This document shows, piece by piece, positions 24,080-33,056 of a stretch of 33,059 nt of DNA. The translations under genes were made by a program, and so were the position numbers. The DNA is taken from NCBI GenBank assembly GCA_937951685.1, contig CALFBG010000219.1, positions 1 to 33,059 on the forward strand. The letters run 5' to 3'. The DNA is from an uncultured Saprospiraceae bacterium. GTDB lineage: Bacteria > Bacteroidota > Bacteroidia > Chitinophagales > Saprospiraceae. The notes under the pieces were generated by a model. The model made no database searches. It saw only the letters and a program-made list of their open reading frames with translations, and was not told where the DNA came from. How positions within the stretch are numbered: position 1 is the stretch's first letter; each line of letters begins with the position of its first letter.

Positions 24080-24615
24080 GAAGTTGTTTTACCATAGTGC
24101 TAAGGTGTACTTGGATTTTGTTTGATTAGCCGCATGGAATCTCGGTCTTTTTAAGATGCACTGCGTTAGCGCCCAGCGTTATCTATTTTTCCCTCGCCGT
24201 GGAGTGGTCCAAAAATGTTTTTTTTTATTTTCACGCTTAGTAAAACTTTCCTATTTATAAAACGCTCTTATTCATTCCACTTGGAATTCAATTATGACAT
24301 TTCTGCCCAAATGAGATTTCAAGTTTTACTTTTTTTGCCAAATTTATTTTCCATTTTCAAGCTATACTGGCATACTTCTTGCATTTTTGTTGGTGTCGCT
24401 GCAATACATTATTTCTTCCCAACTAGCACGACACTCCCACTAATAAATTTACTCCCCTAGTTAAGTATCGATGCAATTTTGTGACAAATCAATTTGCTTT
24501 TAGTACTTGTTTTCCCCAATTATTACATTAAATTCATCATTCGATAATATACAAAAATATTGTTATAGCTCGTATTGGTTGTTTCTTATTTCCTAACTAG
24601 AAAACCAATATAACC

Positions 24616-24660
24616 ATGAAAAACACGTTCTGTAAAAGAACCTGTTACACCATTTTTTAA
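24616..24660 (+). CDS. Candidate 14-residue peptide ORF or small RNA
   Basis: ATG 24616 to TAA 24660 encodes MKNTFCKRTCYTIF, with two cysteines and four basic residues. GTTCT-GTAAA-AGAAC (24627-24641) inside it can form a 5-bp hairpin. An excellent terminator lies 55 bp downstream, so a transcript of roughly 100-200 nt is likely. Whether the peptide is made or the RNA is the product cannot be told. Chance occurrence of so short an ORF is possible. Confidence 0.3.
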   Translation: MKNTFCKRTCYTIF

Positions 24661-24714
24661 ACCATTTTTTTAATTTTTAAACATTAAGTACATTTTACAT
24701 TAAAGCAAAAAAGG

Positions 24715-24742
24715 GACTGCAATAATATTGCAGTCTTTTTTT
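24715..24742 (+). terminator. Strong intrinsic terminator of a small transcript
   Basis: GACTGCAAT (24715-24723) and ATTGCAGTC (24727-24735) form a 9-bp perfect stem with a 3-nt loop, followed by a run of T residues to 24742. No annotated gene ends close upstream; nhaD ends 710 bp away, beyond its own hairpin. Confidence 0.85.
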
Positions 24743-24910
24743 ATTTCCACCCTCCCTTTCCTTATTTAAATCCTTGACAATCAGCCTACAAGATCAATAA
24801 AATTTGATAAAAACCCAAGTTTGGCAAAGCGTTTGCATAGCCATAGTCTAGTGGTTGATGCAAGATCTATCCACTATATTTTATTATACCGCACTTTAAA
24901 TTGGAGAACA

Positions 24911-25297
24911 ATGATAACTTACGATCACGTAAAAACCGTAATGAGTTCTCCCCCCACAAAAGATTTAATTGACCTTTACAATAAGATCAACAAAGTCATT
25001 TCTGAACACCCTAATTGCGTAACGGATGATAATCCGACTGAATTGTTGCAACAACCAGCATCCTTCTGTATCAGCGCAACCAGCATTCAAAGTCAATACG
25101 TTGCTTTTGTATTAGGAAAGAATAAGAAAGCAAAATTCCCGACAGCGGTGATGCAAGTTTTGTATAATATTGACACCGATTTCAAACTGCAATTTGGCAA
25201 GATTAATGGCAAGCAGATTGATGGATGTATTTGCTTAATCCATAAAGAAAAACGCAACTTTGACTTGCAAAAAGCCTACGATTATATTTATCGTTAA
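24911..25297 (+). CDS. Hypothetical cytosolic protein
   Basis: A 128-residue protein starting MITYDHVKTVMSSPPTKDLI. It has no signal peptide, membrane segment or recognised domain. It contains several cysteines (in NCVTDD, SFCISA and DGCICLIH) and reads as a mixed alpha/beta fold. I chose ATG 24911; a longer frame from 24821 adds 30 residues of unlike composition. It meets the TlpA-like gene tail to tail with a 29-bp gap. Function unknown. The codon pattern and length support a real gene. Confidence 0.6.
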   Translation: MITYDHVKTVMSSPPTKDLIDLYNKINKVISEHPNCVTDDNPTELLQQPASFCISATSIQSQYVAFVLGKNKKAKFPTAVMQVLYNIDTDFKLQFGKINGKQIDGCICLIHKEKRNFDLQKAYDYIYR

Positions 25298-25326
25298 TCC
25301 GTAAGTTTGCCGATACACTTTCTTTT

Positions 25327-26751
25327 TTACTCGCTGAGTAATTTAGAGAAATCCGCTACACTTGTTTGTAAGTTGTCGGTAGATAAATAGGTTTGTTGCC
25401 CTGCTTTATTGACTAAAATATAGTGTGGTAAAGTGGAGATTCGGCTCACTTCTTGGAGCGCTTGCAATTCTAAGGCAAAGATATTTTTGCCGACGATATT
25501 TTCCCGCGCTAATGCTTTTTTCCAGAGTTCCGTCGATTCGTCTAAGTTGACGTTAAGGAAGACGACACCTCGCTTTTCGAGTTGTTGGCGAACAGCATAA
25601 GTATCTCGAAAATTCTGCAAACACGGTCCACACCAACTTGCCCAAAAACTAATGTAGACTACCCTTCCTTGAAACTCACTAAAATTGATTTCGCTTTCAT
25701 CGGGTTCCATTCCTTTAAAATTGGGAATCGTCGTTTTGGAAACGTATTTAAGATTCACTCCAAAAATATCATCTAGCGTATCGCTAAAGGCTGGGAATGG
25801 ATTTGCCTGTTTGTAAGACTTAATTTTAAGCTGCGCCAAACGAGGATTGCTTTCCCGACTATAGCTATCAAGCATTAGCTTTGCCAACATAAAATACTTC
25901 ACCTTCCCTGCCAAATTTCCATCAATAAAACGATAATACGCTAAATCTTGGTCGCGTTGATCGCCCGGCGATTCCAAATCGAGATAATGGATAAAACCAT
26001 TCAGTAAATTCTGAAAGCGAGGATGCTCAATGACAGTTCCGTCGTTAATATCCACAGAGGCCAACACACCGTATCGCCCCCAATAAGTCCGTAAGGTACT
26101 TACATCGAAGCGGTCTTTATTTAGAAGAAAATAGGCGATTTTATTCGTTTCGGTATGCCAATTAATGAATTTATCAAAGTAGAAAAAAAGTTCTTTGTCG
26201 AGCTGTGCTTGGGTATTGAGATAGTTGCGTTGGTGCCGACTACGTTCTTCTATAATTTTAAAATAATCGTAGGCTTCGTATGATTTTGCCTTATAAGCAA
26301 TCTCTTTTACAATCTTCGTCACTAAACCACCTTCCTCGTATTTTTCTGGTGCTTCTTTTTCAAAGTTATAAATGCGTCTAAAGTTAAAGAGGAAACTATT
26401 ATCTGCGCTAGACTCACCGAAAAACTTGATGGTTTGCCGGGCATTGCCCCCCGTAAAGTTAAATTTAACGTTTTGCACCTTGTCGGCAATAAAAAGCTCA
26501 AAACTTTCTTCGCCGTAGCGGATGGTAATCCAATTTGCCGCTTCCAACTCACAAGAAATAGCAAAACCATTTTCGGCGTTGAGCTGAACTTGATAAATCA
26601 GTTGTTCCCCCGTTAAGGCTTCTTTAGTATAACCAAGCGTGAATTGTTTTTCGCTAGGTTCAAAGACTTTACCGATAAAGGAAACTTGGCGAGCAAATGA
26701 ATTTCCTATCAAGAGGAAAAATAAACAGCAGAAGATAGCACTAATTTTCAT
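25327..26751 (-). CDS. Exported TlpA-like thioredoxin-fold protein
   Basis: A 474-residue protein with a signal peptide (about residues 1-20, ending NSFA). Residues 21-110 are a beta-rich domain of the DUF4369-like type, the middle is helical, and the C-terminal 130 residues are a thioredoxin fold with the active site WASWCGPC (Cys374, Cys377) and a cis-Pro segment TLPHYILVNKAG. This architecture is common in Bacteroidota and works in periplasmic disulfide reduction, for example cytochrome c maturation or oxidative stress. No partner gene is adjacent, so the substrate is unknown. Confidence 0.9.
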   Translation of the reverse strand: MKISAIFCCLFFLLIGNSFARQVSFIGKVFEPSEKQFTLGYTKEALTGEQLIYQVQLNAENGFAISCELEAANWITIRYGEESFELFIADKVQNVKFNFTGGNARQTIKFFGESSADNSFLFNFRRIYNFEKEAPEKYEEGGLVTKIVKEIAYKAKSYEAYDYFKIIEERSRHQRNYLNTQAQLDKELFFYFDKFINWHTETNKIAYFLLNKDRFDVSTLRTYWGRYGVLASVDINDGTVIEHPRFQNLLNGFIHYLDLESPGDQRDQDLAYYRFIDGNLAGKVKYFMLAKLMLDSYSRESNPRLAQLKIKSYKQANPFPAFSDTLDDIFGVNLKYVSKTTIPNFKGMEPDESEINFSEFQGRVVYISFWASWCGPCLQNFRDTYAVRQQLEKRGVVFLNVNLDESTELWKKALARENIVGKNIFALELQALQEVSRISTLPHYILVNKAGQQTYLSTDNLQTSVADFSKLLSE

Positions 26752-26854
26752 ATTTAGCGGATAGTTATGTTTAATATACTTAGATACAATTAAGTACTAA
26801 AATAAGTTATATTGGTTATTAGTTATACTTAGTGACAAAATTAGTTGGCAAGAT

Positions 26855-26895
26855 AAAAAAAAGCGCTTTATCAAAATTGATAAAACGCTTTTTTT
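26855..26895 (-). terminator. Bidirectional intrinsic terminator after the giant T9SS gene
   Basis: A stem of GCG plus TTTATCAA (26863-26874) pairs with TTGATAAA plus CGC (26877-26888), with one internal mismatch and a 2-nt centre. It is flanked by A8 on the left and T7 on the right, so it has a T-run on either strand. It lies 17 bp after the stop of the giant gene on the minus strand. Confidence 0.88.
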
Positions 26896-26911
26896 ATTGA
26901 AGTTTGTCTCC

Positions 26912-29900
26912 TTAGGACTTACTCCGTACTATTTTTTTATAGCTGGTCTGATTACCAACTTTGAGTCTTAGATAGTAAATGCCATTCGCAAAACTAGAAA
27001 GATCTAAATCAAAAGTATGCGTATGCGCAGCAGGTGCAGCTTGATAAAGTAATTGTCGTCCCATTACGTCGAATAACTGCAAATCGAGTGCTTGTGCACG
27101 CGTGAACGTTAATTGTACCGTCGTATTTCCCGCCGTAGGATTTGGTAACACGTCAAATTGCTCTAATCCTCTAATTTCGGAAACAGCTACTTTCATATCA
27201 ACGGTGATTAGTAAAGTTTTTGAACAACCATTCGCATCGGTAACGTCCACTTCGTAATCTCCTGCGACTAAGTCGGTAATAGATTGGGTAGTTTGTGCTG
27301 GACTCGTATTCCATAGATAGGTGTATGGTTCCGTGCCCCCCGTAACTGCAACACTCGCTGTTCCATTTGCCCCCGAGCCAACTGCATCAACAGCACTTCC
27401 AGTCAATAATAATTCATCCGGTTGTGCTACCTCAATGGTTTCCGTCGTTGTGCAATTATTAGCATCCGTGACGGTAACGGTGCTCGTTCCAGCGCCTAGA
27501 TTATTTGCCGTAGCCATCATGCTCCCAGCGCTCCAAGCGTAAGTATAAGTTCCTGTTCCCCCTTGTCCAGTAGCACTAGCTTGACCGTCTAAAAAGCCAA
27601 AACAACTTGCATCAGCGAGCAATTGAGTACTAGCCGTTAGTGCTAATGGTTCCACTAACTCAACGGTAAGTACAACGCTACAATTACTAGCATCCGTGAC
27701 GGTAACGGTATTCGTTCCCCCCATTAAATTATTTGCTGTAGCATTCATTTCATTATTAGACCAGAGGTAATTATAATTGCCGGAACCATTGTCAATACTA
27801 ACCGTCGCTTGACCATCATTAAGTCCAAAACAGCTAATCGCGTTCTCCAAACTAACCGAAGCAAGCGCTCCGCCAACCTCTACATTATCAATCTGTTCAC
27901 ATCCATCAATGGTATTCGTTACCGTCACCGTGTACGTTCCAATGGCTAAATTATTAACCATTGCCGTTGTCGCGCCATTGCTCCAGATAAAGCTGTAGTC
28001 CGTACTATTTCCAGTTACAGCAACCATTGCTTGACCATCTGTAGCCCCTAGGCAACTGATATTCATAGGATTGAGTCCCGTAATAAAATTTGCTTGTTCC
28101 GAAATATCAACACTGGTCACTTGTGTGCAATTGTTGGCATCCGTAATGGTAACGCTGTGCATTCCTGCCGTTAAACTGGCGGTAGCATTCGTTTCATTAT
28201 TATCCCATAGGTATTGATAAGCTCCCGTTCCGCCCATGGCAGTTACCGTAGCCTCGCCGGGTGTACCACTACCACAAGCTGCGGGCATGGTTTCCGTTGC
28301 TATTGCCGTAATGGCGATAGGTTGCGTAATTGTAACTTCGTCGATAGCGGTACAATTATTAGCATCCGTGACCGTAACGAAATAAGTTCCCTCTGCTAAG
28401 CCCATGATTGTACTCGTCGTCATCGCATTTGACCATAAAAAGCTATACATTCCCGTTCCACCGGACGGCGTCGTCATCGCGATTCCGTCCGTTCCGCCGA
28501 AACAGCTTACAGTATTCGTTGCTACTGCGGCAATCAAAATAGGATCCGTTTCATTAACCATGAAGGTCTCTTCAAAAGTACAATCATTTGAGTCTGTAAC
28601 GGTAACGTTGTAAGGGCCGGCGGCTAAACCAGATAACATATTCGTGGTCGCATTATTACTCCATTGATAAGTATAGCCTGCTGCCCCACCCATCATGGTT
28701 AAATTAATACTTCCCGTTGCCTCTCCTGCACAATTTGGATTCATTATGTCAATCGTATTTACAAGCATCTCGCTGGCCTCGGCAATCGTTGTAGTAGCAA
28801 CTACTGTATTCCCACCACAATCCGTCACCGTAACGGTGTAATCACCTGCTGCCAGATTGGAAAGCGTTGCCCCGGTGAGGCTTCCATCATTCCAATCGAA
28901 GCTAAGTTGATTATCTGCCCCTAGTCCGCCAGAGAAATCAACCGTAATTGTTCCATCTTCATTTCCATTACAAAGTAAAGGACTATTGGTCGTCAGTTGA
29001 TTAATCAAGAAAGGCTCTGGGGTAAAGCGCCAGTATTCTTCTCCGAATCCAATGCCAAAATGCACGACAAAGATCTGGTCTCCGTCCCGCTTGATGTATT
29101 GAGGCTTATACAAACCACCGTTAAATTCTTCTGAGGGCAACTCTGTCACCACGAAAGTTTCGTTGGTCACTGGATTAGAACGCCATACTTGCCATAATTT
29201 TTCGGGCTCAAAAGCCGTAAAGTAAAGGTCATCGCCATTGACTCTAAAGTTGAGTGGATTTGAAAACTCGGGACCGGGGTTAATATCTTTTACAAGAACC
29301 GTATTTTCTGGCGTTCCATCTGTTTTCCAGAGTTCTACACCGTGAACCGATTCAAAAGCTTCAAAAAATAAGGTATTCGCAACTTCTGCGATAATTTTAA
29401 TATTACTACTATTGAATCCGGGGTTGATGTCTCGAAGGAGAAACGTTCCACCGTCCGTTCCATCACTACGCCATAGCTCTAAACTATTCATACCATCACT
29501 AGCGATGAAATAAAGTAAGTTCTCGCCTGCGTAAAAGTCTGTGGCGAAGGAACTATCTTGTCCGGGATAAATATTTTCTAGCATTAAGTTTGGCATTGCG
29601 GCACTTCCATCTGTCCACCAAAATTCAGTTCCATTAACGCCATCATCAGCCGTAAAAAACAACTTATTACCAATGCTAGTCAGCTGTGTTGGAGTAGAGC
29701 TTTCAAAACCGGGGCGAATATCTTGTACCATTACCGTTCCTGCTGTGGTGCCATCACTTTGCCACAATTCGCGACCATGTAAGTCATCGTTGGCGGTAAA
29801 GAAAAGTTTGTTGGCGGCAATGACAAAGTTCGTTGGAGACGAGCCACTAATACCGGGAATAATATCTTTGACCAATTGAGTTCCGGCGGCTGTCCCGTCG

Positions 29901-30529
29901 GTCCGCCAAAGTTCATAATTATTATCCGAAGTTCGAGCGCTGAATAAAAGTACCCCATTCAAGTTGATAAATTCGGTAGGCGAACCGCTACTTGTCCCCA
30001 TATCAATATCAAGAACCAGTTGTGTTCCGGCCTCGGTACCATCCGTGACCCAGATTTCGCGACCGGCGCTTTGGGTGGTTGCACTAAAGAATAATTGATT
30101 ACCAACGACCGTCAAATTCCGTGGATTAGAACTAAAAAAACCGGGATTCACGTCTTTGACCAAATTGGTGCCTGCTTCGGTGCCATCGGTGACCCAAAGT
30201 TCCACACCGTCTCCATCTTCTGCGGTAAAATACCATTTATCGCCCAAAGCAGTAAAATTGCTCGGGTTAGCAGAATCAGAACCGGGATTGATTTCTTTGA
30301 GGACTACGGTACCATCAGTGGTACCATCACTACGCCATAATTCTACGTCGGAACCATCCCGCGCAGTAAAGTAGACAATATCTCCAATTTCGAAGAGGTA
30401 TTCAATGCTAGACCAACCTCCATCGGGGTTGATATCTTTGATCAATTCGGTTTGAGCCGCTAGTGGAGTCGATAAATTAAATTGTAGTACTACAATACAA
30501 AAGAGTAATAAATACTTATTCGTGTTCAT
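26912..30529 (-). CDS. Giant secreted protein: ELWxxDGT repeats, SprB-like repeats and T9SS sorting domain
   Basis: A 1205-residue protein with a signal peptide (ending LAAQ, about residue 25). Residues about 30-480 hold eight good and one degenerate ELWxxDGTxxGT repeat, period about 47, likely a beta-propeller. Residues about 505-1110 hold eight repeats of the SprB type (YxWSNxxTT, then LxAGxYxVTVTDxNxC, period about 79), most with a Cys pair. The last 80 residues (VLPNPTAGN, then LQLFDVMGRQLL and FANGIYYLRLK) are a type A T9SS sorting domain, so it is exported through the outer membrane and attached to the surface or released. SprB itself is a gliding adhesin; here adhesion is inferred. It is followed by a terminator. 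Confidence 0.93.
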   Translation of the reverse strand: MNTNKYLLLFCIVVLQFNLSTPLAAQTELIKDINPDGGWSSIEYLFEIGDIVYFTARDGSDVELWRSDGTTDGTVVLKEINPGSDSANPSNFTALGDKWYFTAEDGDGVELWVTDGTEAGTNLVKDVNPGFFSSNPRNLTVVGNQLFFSATTQSAGREIWVTDGTEAGTQLVLDIDMGTSSGSPTEFINLNGVLLFSARTSDNNYELWRTDGTAAGTQLVKDIIPGISGSSPTNFVIAANKLFFTANDDLHGRELWQSDGTTAGTVMVQDIRPGFESSTPTQLTSIGNKLFFTADDGVNGTEFWWTDGSAAMPNLMLENIYPGQDSSFATDFYAGENLLYFIASDGMNSLELWRSDGTDGGTFLLRDINPGFNSSNIKIIAEVANTLFFEAFESVHGVELWKTDGTPENTVLVKDINPGPEFSNPLNFRVNGDDLYFTAFEPEKLWQVWRSNPVTNETFVVTELPSEEFNGGLYKPQYIKRDGDQIFVVHFGIGFGEEYWRFTPEPFLINQLTTNSPLLCNGNEDGTITVDFSGGLGADNQLSFDWNDGSLTGATLSNLAAGDYTVTVTDCGGNTVVATTTIAEASEMLVNTIDIMNPNCAGEATGSINLTMMGGAAGYTYQWSNNATTNMLSGLAAGPYNVTVTDSNDCTFEETFMVNETDPILIAAVATNTVSCFGGTDGIAMTTPSGGTGMYSFLWSNAMTTSTIMGLAEGTYFVTVTDANNCTAIDEVTITQPIAITAIATETMPAACGSGTPGEATVTAMGGTGAYQYLWDNNETNATASLTAGMHSVTITDANNCTQVTSVDISEQANFITGLNPMNISCLGATDGQAMVAVTGNSTDYSFIWSNGATTAMVNNLAIGTYTVTVTNTIDGCEQIDNVEVGGALASVSLENAISCFGLNDGQATVSIDNGSGNYNYLWSNNEMNATANNLMGGTNTVTVTDASNCSVVLTVELVEPLALTASTQLLADASCFGFLDGQASATGQGGTGTYTYAWSAGSMMATANNLGAGTSTVTVTDANNCTTTETIEVAQPDELLLTGSAVDAVGSGANGTASVAVTGGTEPYTYLWNTSPAQTTQSITDLVAGDYEVDVTDANGCSKTLLITVDMKVAVSEIRGLEQFDVLPNPTAGNTTVQLTFTRAQALDLQLFDVMGRQLLYQAAPAAHTHTFDLDLSSFANGIYYLRLKVGNQTSYKKIVRSKS
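27454..28374. repeat. Near-identical DNA repeats inside the SprB-like region
   Basis: The 20-mer GCATCCGTGACGGTAACGGT occurs at 27462-27481 and again at 27690-27709, and CAATTATTAGCATCCGTGAC occurs at 27454-27473 and 28354-28373. They encode the VTVTDANNC core. Exact DNA identity in some units but not others suggests recent duplication or gene conversion. Confidence 0.75.
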
Positions 30530-30932
30530 GGGAAAGTAAATTTAGGAATTGCAATAATGCATATCAATATTAATGTATATCGCAAAAAACATAGAAAGTG
30601 CTGCTAATAGTTGTTTTCCTGCTTAAACGTACATTGATAATCAATTCCTTGATTGAAGAATAACCTTGATTTAATTAAACAAAATATTTGCCAAGTTGAA
30701 GGCTTTGGCGATTTGGGGACTCTTTAAGCTACAAAGATAGTAAATTCACCATAATATAAGTATAATTTTTAATCCATTCCCAAATATAGCCGTCGCAAAA
30801 AACTGCTTAATAAGCTGACTATCAAAATTATACACGATAAGTTAATACAGCTATTCCTTTGGCTAAAAGGCATAGCAATCCTGTTATGCTAAAGTAAATT
30901 TGGCATTTATAAAGGTCATTCTCCCGGCGGAT
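30530..30932. other. AT-rich gap upstream of the giant gene
   Basis: About 400 bp without a gene. It should contain the promoter of the giant gene, near 30540-30600, where ATGCATAT and ATGTATAT form an imperfect direct repeat. A weak terminator for the lipoprotein gene is at 30864-30890. Nothing else stands out. Confidence 0.45.
30864..30890 (-). terminator. Weak intrinsic terminator of the lipoprotein gene
   Basis: On the minus strand GCATAAC (30889-30883) pairs with GCTATGC (30876-30870), one mismatch-type pair, 6-nt loop, followed by CTTTT. It is 43 bp after the stop codon. The stem is short and the T-run poor. Confidence 0.35.
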
Positions 30933-31418
30933 TTACTGTTTTACCCCTTTAAGGGTACAAACATTTTCCGCGAGTGCCCCATTCGTGATTTCGTAGGTAA
31001 ATTTAAGAATACTCCCTTCAAAAACGGCAGTTCCTTCGATTTGATAACCGGGCGTACCATCCCAAACTAAATTTTGTAAAGGCACCGTAAGATTCGTTTC
31101 ATTCACCGTAGCTTCCAAAATGGAATACCCTTCAATTTCAATATATACGGAGGTAAAATCCTCGGCGAGTGCAATGATACGCATGGAAGGCGAACTCATT
31201 CCGTTGGAGCAAGTACGATCCGTTCCATAATTTCCGACGTAAGCGTCGCGATGAAAAGTACAAGACTTATCATCTACATTTGCATCCGGATTGTAATTCG
31301 TCGCTTCCGCAATGGTACAACCATCGGTATCCTTGGAACAACTTGTTTGACAAAATAATACGGGTAAACATAGCAAGCAGTATAAAAGCTGCTTGGCGGC
31401 AAGATTTAGATTCTTCAT
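30933..31418 (-). CDS. Lipoprotein with a DANVDDKSC calcium-loop-like motif
   Basis: A 161-residue protein with a lipoprotein signal (hydrophobic about residues 10-22, then QTSC with Cys27 as the likely lipid-bearing residue and SKD after it, which in Bacteroidota may keep it at the inner leaflet or direct it outward). Residues about 34-53 (GCTIAEATNYNPDANVDDKS) are the common Bacteroidota GCTxxxAxNYNPDANxDDGSC pattern, thought to be a small Ca-binding or disulfide loop. The rest is beta-rich. The function is unknown. It is separated from the upstream gene by 129 bp, so not clearly an operon. Confidence 0.8.
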   Translation of the reverse strand: MKNLNLAAKQLLYCLLCLPVLFCQTSCSKDTDGCTIAEATNYNPDANVDDKSCTFHRDAYVGNYGTDRTCSNGMSSPSMRIIALAEDFTSVYIEIEGYSILEATVNETNLTVPLQNLVWDGTPGYQIEGTAVFEGSILKFTYEITNGALAENVCTLKGVKQ

Positions 31419-31547
31419 GATATTTTAAAATTTGGCTTTTTAAAAGTAATGAAAAAATCTTATTTTATAAAATAATCTGATTGACTTATTTTTGGAAGTT
31501 GTTATCCATAAGCTAGTTGTCCTAAAAATAAGAACTACTCCACGCTG

Positions 31548-33056
31548 CTAAGAAGCGACTATTGCAACACCATCGCGCCGGGAATCTCCTAAGGCAGATA
31601 ATTGTCCGTCTTTATTTTGGATAATGTGAACCCCACCATAAAACATGGATTTGCCTTGCCAAGCTTTAAGCTCATCTTGCAAATCTGCAGCTTTTAACTC
31701 CTCTTCAAAACCATGCTCTACGTTAAAAACACCATGCTCTAGATGCACGCGGGGGTAATTAACCGCCGCTGCTAATGGCAAATCGTAATCAATCAAATTC
31801 CGCAAAACTTGCATCATCGCCGAAGGAATGCGACTTGCCCCTCCCGAGCCCAATACAAATGCTACCTGTTCTTTGGCATCGAGTACAATCGTCGGGGTTA
31901 CCATTGAGGATAAGCGAACATCCCGTTCCCAAGAGTGAAAACCATTCGGCAGCAAAGCCGCTTCTCCGAGCATATTATTCATATGAATCCCTGTATTCTC
32001 GGCGAAATAACCACTGCCTTCTCCGATTGTGGTGGTCAAGCTAATTGCATTTCCCCACTGATCAACGACGTTGAGGTGTGAGGTACTTCCTCTTCGATTG
32101 GTAAACCGATGATTAGTTGGTGGAGGCAATTGATAAGCTTCTTGTAAGGCTAAGCCCAGCGCCTGAGGATTTCTTGGCACTTGATTGACGCGAGCAAAGC
32201 TTTCGTATAATTGTTGTAAATGAATGGTACCTAATGGATTTTGACCTGGGTTAATTTCTGCTACGTGTTTTAATTGCAATGCCATCGTTGCGCCTCCCGT
32301 ACTAGGCAAAGGATTCGTCAAGACGGTATGCTTGCGATACCCAAAACGTAAGGGTTTCCGAACGGCAACCTCATACTCCGAGAAATCTTCCATCCGCAAA
32401 TGACCACCGAATGCTTGATGATCTTTTACAATTTTTTGGGCAACTTCTCCTTCGTAGAAAGCACGTTGTCCTTCTTCCGCTAGATAAGCTAAAAAGTCCC
32501 CTAATTCCGGCATTTTTAGCAAATCTCCAGTCCCAAGCACTTCTCCTTCTTTAAAAAAAGCCGCCGCCGCTTGCTCATCTACCCGAAAAACATTTTCTAG
32601 CAATTTGATATCTAATGCTTGAAAATTATTAACTCGTACGCCATTTTTAGCGTGATCAACAGCGGGCTGTACTAAGGTTTTCATCGGGATGGTTCCAAAA
32701 CGTTCCTGTAAGGCATAAATTCCCGCAATGCTTCCTGGAATAGCCGTAGATCCTTTTCCCAAATAAAAATGTTCGATCATATCACCAAAGTCAACCGCAA
32801 TCGGAAAAAACTCTATCTCCTCTACCGGACGTTTATGCTTGGGCGTTTGACAAAAGAAATCCAAGACTACTGACTTTCCGTCGGCTTGGTAAACCGTTGC
32901 GAAAGCACCACCACCACCGGAAGCCATACAAGGTTCGGTCACAAAAGCAGTGAGGTAAGCGGCAATAGCAGCATCGACAGCATTGCCGCCTAATTTTAAA
33001 ATTTCTTCGGCGGTAGCAGCAGTGATTTCATGTCCCGCAGAGATTGCATATTTCAT
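31548..33056 (-). CDS. Gamma-glutamyltransferase-family protein
   Basis: A 502-residue protein of the Ntn-hydrolase GGT family. It shows the N-terminal LKLGGNAVDAAIAAYLTAFV and EPCMASGGGGAF, then LVQPAVDHAKNGV, the self-cleavage point before Thr325 in GSTSHLNVVDQWGNAISLT, and the C-terminal LGSGGASRIPSAMMQVL. Thr325 matches the catalytic Thr391 of E. coli GGT. It is predicted to cut into two subunits and hydrolyse or transfer gamma-glutamyl groups, for example from glutathione. No signal peptide is seen, so it may act in the cytoplasm, unlike the periplasmic E. coli enzyme. The ATG at 33056-33054 fits the start; the window ends 3 bp later. Confidence 0.92.
   Translation of the reverse strand: MKYAISAGHEITAATAEEILKLGGNAVDAAIAAYLTAFVTEPCMASGGGGAFATVYQADGKSVVLDFFCQTPKHKRPVEEIEFFPIAVDFGDMIEHFYLGKGSTAIPGSIAGIYALQERFGTIPMKTLVQPAVDHAKNGVRVNNFQALDIKLLENVFRVDEQAAAAFFKEGEVLGTGDLLKMPELGDFLAYLAEEGQRAFYEGEVAQKIVKDHQAFGGHLRMEDFSEYEVAVRKPLRFGYRKHTVLTNPLPSTGGATMALQLKHVAEINPGQNPLGTIHLQQLYESFARVNQVPRNPQALGLALQEAYQLPPPTNHRFTNRRGSTSHLNVVDQWGNAISLTTTIGEGSGYFAENTGIHMNNMLGEAALLPNGFHSWERDVRLSSMVTPTIVLDAKEQVAFVLGSGGASRIPSAMMQVLRNLIDYDLPLAAAVNYPRVHLEHGVFNVEHGFEEELKAADLQDELKAWQGKSMFYGGVHIIQNKDGQLSALGDSRRDGVAIVAS

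Larger units (their letters stand above)
24080..24910. other. Long intergenic region with a small transcript candidate
   Basis: About 830 bp without a normal-size gene. An 81-codon frame at 24215-24460 is rich in Phe and Ser and looks like translated AT-rich noise. The tiny ORF at 24616-24660 and the terminator at 24715-24742 suggest an independent short transcript. TTGACA at 24774-24779 with TAAAATTTG at 24798-24806 is a possible promoter for the next gene. Confidence 0.45.

Noticed and set aside
24215..24460. 81-codon plus-strand frame in the long gap after nhaD
   Set aside because: Phe- and Ser-rich AT-noise translation without start context or homology.
27454..28374. Identical 20-mers at regular intervals as an array of non-coding repeats
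   Set aside because: They encode the conserved VTVTDANNC core of SprB-like repeats in an open 1205-codon gene.
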